From positions 3,709,383-3,773,382 of the forward strand of contig CAXIPT010000007.1 in NCBI GenBank assembly GCA_964030475.1: 64,000 nucleotides of DNA, in the 5' to 3' direction. Made by a program: the position numbers and the translations under genes. Under the pieces are notes generated by a model. The model did not search any database and was not told the DNA's origin. It saw only the letters and a program-made list of their open reading frames with translations. Source of the stretch: Tethya wilhelma (lineage: Eukaryota; Porifera; Demospongiae; Tethyida; Tethyidae). This document shows positions 1-9,796 of this stretch, in pieces; the first letter of the stretch is position 1, and each line of letters starts with the position of its first letter.

Positions 1-53
<53 letters not shown>
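1..53. repeat. (CT)n microsatellite
   Basis: Uninterrupted CT dinucleotide tract running in from the left edge of the window. Low-complexity DNA with no coding content; it probably continues to the left. Confidence 0.95.
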
Positions 54-56
<3 letters not shown>

Positions 57-1207
57 GTGGGTGCACCCCACTGTTAGATACAATTGGTATGCTCACAATT
101 TCTACAATCTGTTTCTTGTATGCTCAGGAACACTCGATAAAAGGCTACATTAGTATTGTACATATCCTATGGTTCTTTCTAGTGTGCAATGAGATGCCTG
201 ATTATGTCTGGTGGATTTATAGTTTATGTAATTCCTGTAGGAAAACTAATTGATTTTTAATGGAGAACTAGACTAGAACATCTTATGTTTGTTTCAACTT
301 GAACTACCGACCGTTGCCTTGGTAACGTCTACATAACATTATGTAATCAATTGTGTTTTATATACAAATGTAATGCATGTATAATTATGTTGTTTCTCGA
401 TTGATATAAACTATTCAAACTTGGCTGTATAGCTTTAGCACATATGCACTGACTTTTACAACATATTTGGATTATTGCTGTTCATTTGTCTAAGAACAGA
501 CCCAACCCTCTATAAGCTACTTTTCATAATGTGTACAGTTATTAATGGCTCACTCGTGCAACTCAAAATGTACCGTACATTACACTCTAATGCACCCTAT
601 ACTGCCACTTTGTCACCATGGTAACAATATTATACTTGAGCCCTCTCTTCTCATAATGTCTCTGCTATTAGTGGTATGTACGACATGGCTCAAAGAAATT
701 CAAAAACTAGAAGTCTGTTTGAGATAATAAGTGCAGTTCCTGTGATCTTAACTCTCCCATATAATGCTGATTGCATTAAAACTATTAGTAAATGTATGTG
801 TGCTATGTTAGAGGTAGCTATACTACAAATGTGCTCAGTACATGGGCTCTCAACTGCAGGCATAAGTCATGTCATATCCACTCATAGTTTACATTCTTGA
901 AATTCCTTGTGACCAGCATGTGTGCATATACACCTAGTGAACAAGGTGAAAGCTTTCAGATTTCTTTTACGCTCGTATCGGGTCTATCAGTAAGGCTGGG
1001 AGCTTGTTAACATGTGAAGATGTCACTATGAAATGAGATAGACAATAATGCTTGTTTCTCTGTGAACTAGTATACTGGGTATTACTATTGTTGAGACTCA
1101 ATGAACATGCACACGTGCAGGTCATACGCAGGGATACTGTAAAGATCAGAGTTTGCTGTTTAAAGCAAAGCTAAGGAAAGAGCTAGGGACACGAGTGGAT
1201 CCGTGAA
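54..1207. other. Intergenic, nothing recognised
   Basis: AT-rich spacer upstream of the cytospin gene. Small open frames at 545-900 have no recognisable domain or splice context. The promoter and 5' UTR of the downstream gene should lie near the right end, but I see no clear TATA box. Confidence 0.6.
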
Positions 1208-4200
1208 ATGGCAGAGAACATGTCCTCTGACCCCATTACCGTTGAGCTGTCTTTCAATTCACAACCAGCCCCCATTAGGACAGTCGAGCTGAATGATGTG
1301 GGGAGCAAGAGCCCAGGTTTGTTGATCAATTCAATGCTCTTATGCTGTGAACCAGGAAATTTTTCTTGTAAAAAAGTTTTCGTGGTAATGTTATCGTGTT
1401 TTGAAATATTCAGAGCATAAATTTTTCACCAAATGAGCAATACACACCTAAAGCCAATATTTAAAATTTTGTGGTCTAATTGTGAAACCACCAAAAATTG
1501 TAGGGCTTTGTATAAATTTCCTACTATATGTACTGGCCACAATATTGTGAGTGGCTATACTATGTGATAATGTGCACATGTGTTATTGTCTGCTGGGAAT
1601 ATTGATCATTCTGGTCTATCCTCTGCTTAATAGGCAAAACCAAGAAGAAACTGATCAAAGGTTCATTCTTCAGACGGACCTCGTCTCAAGACAGTCCATC
1701 AGCAAAGAGTGAGAGGAGCAGTAGCAGGAAGAAGAAGATCAGTCGAGATTCAAAGAGTGGAACAAGTAGCAGAGAGTCCTTGGATTTGTTGGATGGACCG
1801 GTATGTAGTCATAATCATTTTTTTAAAAAGTTATATAGTGTGCAATGTCACAATGTGTCCCACATATTTGTATACCCATATCACCCCTTACCTCAGTATG
1901 ATTAGAAGTCATGTGTGTGCTTTCATAAAAAGCCTATACCCTTGGTCGTTATGATAGTAATATTATGCTAGCAATCACCTGATAAGGAACCATTTAATGG
2001 CCACTTAAGCACAGTATAATAATGTTCCCATGCACACACTATCACACAATGGTCATGTCATGTACATTATGATACAATACCATGCACACTCAGAATGATG
2101 CACCAACTTCACTAGAGGGTGAGAGCCCAAGATCAGCCAGAGCTAAGGACTACACAGACTCTCAAGAGCTTGAGGAGAAGAGTACCACTGAACTCTCAGC
2201 AAAGAAAGTCCACAAGCTCAACCAAGAGCTGCTCAAGCACAACTCGCAACTCAAGAAATCTGTGGATACGATGAAGAAGGAGAAATTTGACCTGCTCACT
2301 CAGAACCAGCGCCTCCAAGGAGAGAAGAAGACTCTTGTAAAAGAGCTGAGAAGAGTCAGCTCAAGAGGAGAGATGAAGAGTATAAAAGCTGGCCTAGTCG
2401 ATAAGGAAGAAGACCTTGAGGAGAAAGTGAAACAACTCGAGACAACCTTGTCTGTGAGAGATAGAAAATTATCTGCTCTCAAAGCTCGACTACAGAAGTT
2501 CAAACTTGAAACACAAGATACAGAATTTTGGAATGATTCTTCTGATGAGATGCAACCTCAAGTAAACGGCCACGGTGCTGATCTGAGCTCAAAGCACCTA
2601 GCAAAGTTGGAAGAGGAGAAAACCATCAGCTCAAAATTGAGAGAAGAAAACAAGGAGCTTCAATCGAGGGTTGCTTCACTGGAATCAGAACTGGAGCATT
2701 TACAAAAGGAGATGATGGATTTGAGTCCTCAGAAGAAATCGGGCAGTTTGTTCAAAAGAGGAAAAAGACAGACTGCAAGCATGTTTGTGCGATCATCAGA
2801 AGACATCCTCAACGATAAAGAAAGCACACGTCGATCAAAGAGCCCGGAGTCTCTCGAGTCAAGTTACGAGTCACAGTCTCAATCCAGTTCCAAGCTGGAG
2901 CTCACCTCCTCCTACCACAGCACCTCTTCACCTAATCTCTCTCCGCGAGGCAGGAGAAGACAATCCGACAATCCTGATCTCAAAACACTCCAGTCCTGTT
3001 TAAAGATTGCAATCGATGAAAAGAAGACACTGGAGGATTGTAGCAAACGATTGGAAGAGGAAGTGGAACAGCTCAAAACGAAGGTCAAGGAATTGGATTG
3101 CCAGTTGAAAGAATCGCAGACAAGGTTGAAAGAATCACAGACAAAGCTGAAGGAAGTCAAGCAACCTGTGCCTAATAGTCCTGAGACTGAGCAGCTAAAG
3201 AAGCAACTTCGAATGGCCGTAAGCGAGAAAACCTCACTCTCGTCAAAGTGCGAAAAGCTTCGTAAAGAGTTGGACGAAGTGAAGGGAAAGAACAAGTCTT
3301 TAGAGCAGAACAAGAACATCTTGGTTGCTAAGAAAGACTCCACAATTAAGGAACTGGAAGAAGAATGTGAAAAGCTCAAGAAAGACCTTAACAAAGCAAA
3401 GGAACAGCTTGACGAAATGAAAGAATCAGCCAACAGAGTCCCAGCCACTGTGCCAGCTTCAAACAGTAAAGCCTCGAATGCACCTGTTTCGAGTGCTAGC
3501 AAAGTCTCAACATCACCTGGATCAAACAGAAAGGTGTCAACATCACCAGGGACAAGCAATAAGGTCTCAACTTCACCAGTCTCTGTAAGCAGCAAGGTTT
3601 CTACTCAATCAGTCTCAAACAGTAAGCCTGTGAGTAATGGTACTACAGTTGAAAAGAGTTCTTCTCCAAAGTGGATGAGAGAATCTTCATCCGTGAATAA
3701 CGACAAACCAAAAGAAGTACCTGAACCTTCAAAAGAAACTGTCAAAACTGATTCAAAGCTTTCGTTCACAACCAGAAAAACCTCACTTGGTTCAATGTCT
3801 CCTAGCTCTCCAGTCAGGAGTCCAAAGATCCTAGCTGCTAAAGCCATGTTTGAGGAGAAGGATTCCAAAGTGGAGCCTTCAAGCCCAAGGCAGTACAAGA
3901 GGACATGGTCATCAGAGGGCACACAACGACGGAGCAGTCTGACCACCACAGTGCTGCCTGACATCAAAGAGAATCAAGTACATCACGCCAAATCGAGTTC
4001 CATTGATTCCACCCTGTCCTCTTCATCTGAGAAAGATGATGACAGTAAATCCTCCAAGCCCAAAAGCTTAGGAGTTGGACAATCTTCCAAAGCTACCAAC
4101 AGTCCTCCTTCTACACCAACCAAGGTGTCCAAAATCAGAGTAACTAGTTCTGTCTCTCCCACTGCCTCTCCTGTGCTTAATGTCCGAAAAGAAGTGAAAG

Positions 4201-6191
4201 AGATAAACGTACGGTCACCAAAGACTGAGAAAAAGGAGCAGACATTCACTTCCACCGCTTCCAAACCGGCTTCAACGACTGGTGTCATATCAAGAGCAAG
4301 CTCATGTGTTAACTTTACAACTTCTCAGAGTCCATCATTTTCCAGAGTGGGAGGGATAGCAGTCACTTCATCTGCGACTACCAGCACTCCAACCACCACC
4401 ACCACTGTACGGACACCTGTCACCATTAAGAAAGGCATAGAGAGTGCCCGTGCTCAGTTTGAATCGAAAGCAACTACACCCAGTCAGGCAAAGGTGATGT
4501 GGCCATCTACGTACTACGGCCCAACTTCCAAGACTCAAACCAGTGAAGTGGCCAAAAAGCCAGCAGTACAGCCTCCACCACCTCCAGCTCAAGTGGTGCC
4601 AAAACCGAAAGAAGAAAAGATTGTTGTCAGAAGGCATACAACGTTAAATGTTCCCACCACAAGTCCTGTGAAGAAGGCATCTTCAATGCAGAGCATTCCA
4701 GAGAACATCACTGACAGTACAAGTTCCACAGACAGCGGCAGTGGTACTAGTACAAGCAGCAATAGTACGCTTGTTGAAGCCGAGAATAAAGTTACCGTCA
4801 CTCGCAGTCCAGTACCTCAGAGAATCCAGCGTAGAGAGAGAAAAGACCGTCCCAAGACTATGTACGCTACACGATCAGAGACTGTGAGTTTGGTGAAGCT
4901 CCTTTCGAGGTTCCAAGAGGAGGAGAAGGAGAAACAGGAAAAAGAGATGAAGAAAGCTGCGGCTGCTGCTGCTAATGCTGAGAGTACGAGAGTTACTAAC
5001 GGAACGACATCTCCATCAGCTACTGGTCTCAGACGAGCTCCATCTCCAGTTCAGCTAAGATCACACTCCAGTCCACGCCAACCAAGACCCAACACCTACT
5101 ATGGAGGACCCACTAATAGGTACTGCAATTGTTTCATAAAGATAGGAACTGTTCCAGGCCCAGGATTGAGTGTGTATCAATCTCCTGTTTATCTTCACAG
5201 TAGTGCATGTGCCTATATATAAGAAAAAAACACATACATAATGTACGTAACATGTACGTGTGTTTGACAGCAAAAAATTATGATGATATGAATGTAAGAA
5301 CCACCTACAAGGTGTGTATTACAAGCATAAAATGTTTGACAGGTACGCTGTAGTGTGTTGGACAGCTCTGATCAATTTTGTCCATTATTTCTCCATGTAA
5401 ATTAACTCATGTTTACATTTTAATGTTTTCCTCAGGGGTTCAGAGTTCACTCCAACCTTCACCTCCCGTCAGACTTCCTATGAGAAGCCAAAACCTCATG
5501 AAAGGAAAATGGTCCGAGCCAACACTGTGGCGTTTGGGATGGGCACACCTCAAAAACAGTCCAAGAAAGCTTCCCTGCTGAGGTGGTGTCAGTTTGTCAC
5601 ACGGGAACATGATGTAAGTCGCAGTAGACATTCATACAATGTGTTTAAGCTATCATGTGTGTGTGTGTGTGTGTGTGGCTACCTACAGAATGTTCGAATC
5701 GATAACTTTGGAGAAAGTTTTGCCAGTGGTATGGCTTTCTGTGCCATTCTTCATCACTTCATCCCTGACAAGATTCCATACGAAACCCTCCAGCCTACAA
5801 ACAGGGTAAATAACATGACTATGCTTGCCTTTGTCTTCTTCACTGATTGTGATAATATATACTATGTTACTATATGTACATCATGTGGTAATGAGTGTAT
5901 TATTTCAACTGTATTTCACATTTTGCTTAGGAACAAAACTTCAGGATTGCTTTTGAGAGTGCTGAAAGTGAAGGGATTCCTTCCTTACTGGTATATAAGT
6001 TTTCTAGCTACAATATATCATGATTTATGAGCTCATACTATGCAAACATTTACTGTATTATTTTCCTTCCATTGTATGCATAGGATGTTGAAGACATGGT
6101 TGCTCTACCAATCCCAGACTGGATGTCTGTGATGACCTACATTTCATTTGTTTACAATAGATTCGGCAAGACCGCTAGCAATGGTGTATGA
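1208..6191 (+). CDS. SPECC1L: Cytospin/SPECC1L-like coiled-coil and calponin-homology protein
   Basis: Seven exons with consensus GT-AG borders and compatible phases: 1208-1316, 1634-1800, 2094-5119, 5436-5613, 5689-5805, 5931-5990 and 6084-6191, giving about 1,254 residues (human SPECC1L is about 1,117). Residues 1-92 are Ser/Arg/Lys-rich. Exon 3 codes for long charged coiled coils (about residues 120-330 and 410-560) and then a Ser/Thr/Pro-rich disordered stretch with a Pro run. From about residue 1144 to the end lies a single C-terminal calponin-homology domain, which opens KKASLLRWCQ and contains NFGESFASGMAFCAILHHFI and PDWMSVMTYISFVY. This coiled coil plus C-terminal CH layout is that of cytospins, which link actin and microtubules in adhesion and spindle organisation. 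The open frame of exon 3 has its own ATG at 2082, but that lies in the intron; exons 1 and 2 join it in phase, so 1208 is preferred. A (GT)n tract lies in intron 4. Confidence 0.9.
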
Positions 6192-6557
6192 GTCTTGAGT
6201 GGTCACTACATGTTTTTGTTTTCATTATTGTTGTGAAGTAGCCAGCATGCACATTCAGTGTTTCAACTCTTTTATTATGCATCACAGTGTTTACATCTGT
6301 TATAGTTTTGATAATATTTTGTCAAACCACCACGGCCGGCCGGCCACATGTCCTGCATAATTACGTAACTTCGCGCGCGCAAACACTTGGCGGGAAATTT
6401 AAATTTTCTGCCCTTGGCAACTGCACAGAAGGTGTTTCCGACCAAAACTGAGCAGTTCTGAATGTTTAGGAATGCCTATATAGCTAGTTATAAAGCTAAA
6501 ATACGCATATAGCTACCGTAGAATAGGCCTAGAGTTAGTACTGAAGTGTATAGTAAA
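6192..6557 (+). promoter_or_regulatory. Shugoshin promoter region with CG-rich tract and E2F-type site
   Basis: The 366-bp spacer between the cytospin stop and the shugoshin ATG holds GGCCGGCCGGCC near 6331, a CGCGCGCG tract near 6372, and TTGGCGGGAAA at 6387-6397. The last matches the E2F/DP consensus for cell-cycle genes and lies about 160 bp upstream of the ATG. The match is direct; its function is inferred. Confidence 0.55.
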
Positions 6558-8955
6558 ATGCCCACAAAGAAAAAGAATCAAAGAAAGCAACCACCCCAGC
6601 AAACTTCCAAAGTTTCAAGTGCTTCCAAGACTCTCAGCAGTGACAGGTCAACTGCTGTAAAAAGAGCTGAGAGCAGCACTCTTATTACCACTCTCAGGGA
6701 GAACAACAAGTCTCTAGCAACTGCTCTAGGTAAGTAAATTTAATGTGGTGGTCAAAGTTGCATCTCATAAATAATTACAAATAATTTATCATGACTTTCA
6801 TAGTGGCACACACAGCTGTGTATTCATATGTACAATGTATAGAGAATATTAATAATCATTTCTAGTATAAGAATGGAAATGGTACTTCCTCAGTAGGCTG
6901 TTGCCAGTTGTCCTTGCTCCATTCTGACACACCTGCATCGTACAGATGGAAGGTGTAGATATTCCTTGACCTGTCTGACAAGTTTGTCCCGCTCTTGTGA
7001 ACGACTTCTCCATGTATCAACACCAAGGTACCTTTACGTGTGGGTTTGGCTTCAAACTCTTCTGGTTTGGTACTAGGCGTAACTTCACCTTCAAAAGATG
7101 TAGCGAGTACATCGTCTTTCACAGTTCTAACCATACGACCAGTTATTCCATTCTTGTGTGTCCCAGGTGCAAACCACATACACCCATTCTCTAAGTCGGC
7201 GTCTTCGAGAGCTATCCAGAACCCAACCAGCTTCATTGGAGTGGTGTAGAGGAAGGATGAATCTTGGTGAGGGTTCACGACACCACCCACTCTTGGGGGC
7301 TTGAAGATCACCATGCTCTGAGGAATGCAAGGTTTCTTGAGATCTAATGACCGTGCTATGTCTTTGATCTTGTCGCAAAATGTTGCTTTTTTGAAATCAG
7401 GGTCTAGTACATGTAGAGCATGGCCCATTTTGTTCAATGCTAGTGTAGGGTTGTCCGCTAGTTTGACTTGACCATCTTTACCCAGAGCACCCTCTTCGAA
7501 AAAGAATCTGATTTTGTCTCCACTTGTGATAAAGTACTCCGACCTACACTGCTGGGCATTCTCATCCATAGTGGTGAATGTAACTGTGGGGTGCTGGGAG
7601 AAGTCAGCCTCTGATACAATGAGGTGGGCTTTCTCGCGAAGGGCGTCGCACTCTGCCGCTGTGAAGAAGTCTTCTACTACCAGGAACCCATCTTGATTGA
7701 AGGCCTCCACTTGCTCAGCCGAAAGACTCATGATACTGCCTGCTGTCTTGGAGTCTTTTTGTGTGCTGTGAAAAGTTTGCACCAAATTATGCTTGGTGCA
7801 CTTTGTACTCTTGCGTATCACGTGGCTGGAATGAAATATTACATTCCAGGCCACGTGGAATCAGATTCTGACATGACAGTCGAGTACATGTCACTGACTT
7901 ATACTGTCCTGCAGATGATTCAAGAAAGAAGTGCTCTCAATTGCAGTTGGAATGTCTTCGGTATCAGCAGGAGAGACAAGAGCTGTTAGAGAAAATGGCA
8001 GTTCTCAAGGCATCAATGACGGATGGACTGAAGGAGGAGCTTGTAACACAGATGAGATTGCATGTGGATGAACTGAAGGATGAGGTCATATCACAAATAC
8101 AAGCACACGTGAGTACCAGTATCAATTGTAATGTATAGTTGCTTGTTTGACGTAAATTATACTGTAGTTTCTTTCTTTTTTTTTTTTGTTCAGATACTAA
8201 AGGAAATTCAATGGGACCTTAATCTGATTAAACAATTCTGCCTTTCCCTTCATTCAAGCAACGTTCCTGCTCTGAATCTTCCAATGATGACAGGGTCACA
8301 TCTCAATCCCCTTTCACCCATAGAAGAACCAGACACTCAAGTTCACTTTGCACCGTTTATTAGTATTGCAACCGCTCAGCCTCTCACTTCACACGACGCT
8401 GATAGAATGGTGTACCCCAGGACACCTTATCCTTCGGCACCATTGAAACACCCACAGTATTCTTCTACACCCAACAGTGGTACAGAATCACCTCTCTTCC
8501 CTCACCCCTATGGTGCGGTTGACTTTGAGTGTGTGTCTACTCCTGCTGATACCAGTACTCCCAGGGTGGCTCGTGAGGTAACTATTGGAACTGAAGTGGA
8601 TGTACTGGAAGGTGGTAGTAAGACCTCTCCTAATGCACCTGTCCTGTCAGCCCATGACCCAAGAAATGGTCCTGTCCTGTCAGCCCATGTCCTGGAGGGA
8701 GATCCTGTTTTGCAGGTCAATGAAGTGAGGGACACTAGTTCAAAGGACATTACTTTGGATGTACTGAAAGACAATTTGAGTAAGCTCATGGCAATGTATT
8801 GTGTAAACATACTGATTTATTGTTCAATTATGTACTTTAGCAAAAGTGCAGACATCAACAAGGCCAAGACGAAAGTGCGCTACCCTCAGTACTTCATATC
8901 AAGAACCACAAATTAGAAGGTGTGTGTGTGTGCGTGTGTGTGTGCATGTCAGTGT

Positions 8956-8996
<41 letters not shown>

Positions 8997-9458
8997 TATG
9001 AGTATGAGTGTGTGTGTTTGTTTGCCATTGCCTAGCAACCAAGTTTTTATGGGCTAATTCCTGATTACTGGCTGCTGCACATGCACTTAAAGGCATGCAA
9101 CTCTTTTGTTTGCCCTTGACCTCCTGTGACCCCTAGCTACTCCTTTGTCACCTCCACCTAGTATTCGATGGATGTGTGTGTGTGTGTACTCCTATCCATG
9201 CCATATGCTCAACATTTGTTTTGTCTATTTTTAATAGCAAACTCAGACAAGGAGATCGTTTTACGGACACTTCAATGTTGTGCCCATCCACTAGAAGTAG
9301 ACCTAAGAAAGGAGTCACTGCTAACAAGAGATCTAAGGTAAAACTTCACTTCTTTCCATTTTGGTTGTTCTCTAACTACATACATATATATTATGTGATT
9401 TGTTCATGCACTTTAGCCAAGAGTGACACTTGGAGACATTACCAACAAGAAATACTGA
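6558..9458 (+). CDS. SGO1: Shugoshin, protector of centromeric cohesin
   Basis: Six exons with consensus borders and matching phases: 6558-6729, 7915-8108, 8194-8779, 8841-8919, 9238-9337 and 9417-9458, giving about 390 residues. Across the exon 1/2 junction is the shugoshin N-terminal coiled coil (roughly residues 42-85), with LRENNKSLATAL followed by QLQLECLRYQQERQELL. It corresponds to the PP2A-binding homodimer region of animal shugoshins. Exons 4-5 code for the basic C-terminal SGO motif: RPRRK, then SYQEP, SKLRQGDRFTD and a Lys/Arg-rich end; human SGO1 has a very similar SKLRRGDPFTD block. This motif binds phospho-H2A at centromeres. The middle (exon 3) is Ser/Pro-rich and disordered. 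The final exon gives RVTLGDITN, an exact RxxLxxxxN destruction box, four residues before the end. The ATG at 6558 is preferred because a Lys-rich leader leads directly into the coiled coil. Intron 1 contains an antisense PHYHD1-like gene. Confidence 0.85.
6862..7731 (-). CDS. PHYHD1: Phytanoyl-CoA dioxygenase domain protein 1-like (Fe(II)/2-oxoglutarate oxygenase)
   Basis: A single uninterrupted exon of 289 residues, close to human PHYHD1 (291). The frame stays open upstream to 7854, but without an ATG; the first ATG, at 7731, gives MSLSAEQVEAF, which aligns with the human N terminus. Visible features of the fold: GDKIRFFFE (residues 71-79), INKIGHALH-like NKMGHALH, the iron-binding HxD (H155, D157 in NPHQDSSF), the distal His (H245 in HGEVVHKSG) and the 2-oxoglutarate-binding Arg in SDRSR (about R256). 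The complete facial triad suggests an active enzyme. The substrate is not established; related enzymes hydroxylate phytanoyl-CoA, but PHYHD1 itself is not known to do so. The gene lies wholly inside intron 1 of the shugoshin gene on the other strand. Having no introns among intron-rich neighbours suggests retroposition or intron loss. Confidence 0.92.
   Translation of the reverse strand: MSLSAEQVEAFNQDGFLVVEDFFTAAECDALREKAHLIVSEADFSQHPTVTFTTMDENAQQCRSEYFITSGDKIRFFFEEGALGKDGQVKLADNPTLALNKMGHALHVLDPDFKKATFCDKIKDIARSLDLKKPCIPQSMVIFKPPRVGGVVNPHQDSSFLYTTPMKLVGFWIALEDADLENGCMWFAPGTHKNGITGRMVRTVKDDVLATSFEGEVTPSTKPEEFEAKPTRKGTLVLIHGEVVHKSGTNLSDRSRNIYTFHLYDAGVSEWSKDNWQQPTEEVPFPFLY
7819..7858 (-). promoter_or_regulatory. 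Palindromic E-box element upstream of PHYHD1
   Basis: A near-perfect inverted repeat: CACGTGGCTGGAATG, a short AT spacer, then CATTCCAGGCCACGTG. Each arm carries a CACGTG E-box. It lies about 90-125 bp upstream of the PHYHD1 ATG and about 55 bp before shugoshin exon 2. It is a plausible bHLH-bound core promoter or small hairpin; function is inferred from position. Confidence 0.4.
8921..9160. repeat. (GT)n tract and dispersed repeat in shugoshin intron 4
   Basis: A GT-rich microsatellite (8921-9015) runs into a block containing TTGCCATTGCCTAGCAACC and GGCATGCAACTCTTTTGTTT. The same block, partly inverted and interrupted by other elements, recurs at 35741-35790 and around 37930-38930. It behaves as an old dispersed repeat. 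Confidence 0.6.
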
Positions 9459-9796
9459 GCTTGCATCATTCATCCATGCATGGGACTAGAACAGTTACTG
9501 AATTACATGAATACAATATGCATTCAAATTGTAGGTGTGTTGCAACTCACTCAACACGTAAGTAGTACGTGAAATAACTTTAATTGTATCATCACATGCT
9601 TTGTATGCATACGTGCATGTATATATAAAAGAAATTAATGTGTACTTAAGTACCTAACCTACACTTGACTAAACTCTCTGTGAGTATACTAAGCCTATAA
9701 TAAATCCAATATCTTGAGAACTAATGTTATTGTTAAGCCTTTAAAATGCTTCTTAGCTTATTATCTTCAACATCAATATCTCTCTGTGTGTATCTC
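9459..9796. other. Convergent 3' spacer
   Basis: AT-rich 338-bp spacer between the stop codons of shugoshin (+) and the glycosidase gene (-). It should hold both 3' UTRs and polyadenylation sites. No other feature seen. Confidence 0.6.

Noticed and set aside
2300..4801. Minus-strand open frames inside the large cytospin exon
   Set aside because: Shadows of a Ser/Lys/Glu-rich coding exon; Leu/Ser-rich products without features.
7732..7854. N-terminal extension of PHYHD1 as a mitochondrial targeting peptide
   Set aside because: The extension begins at GTG, not ATG; family length and alignment support the ATG at 7731.
8899..9096. His/Thr-rich open frame
   Set aside because: Translation of the (GT)n microsatellite.
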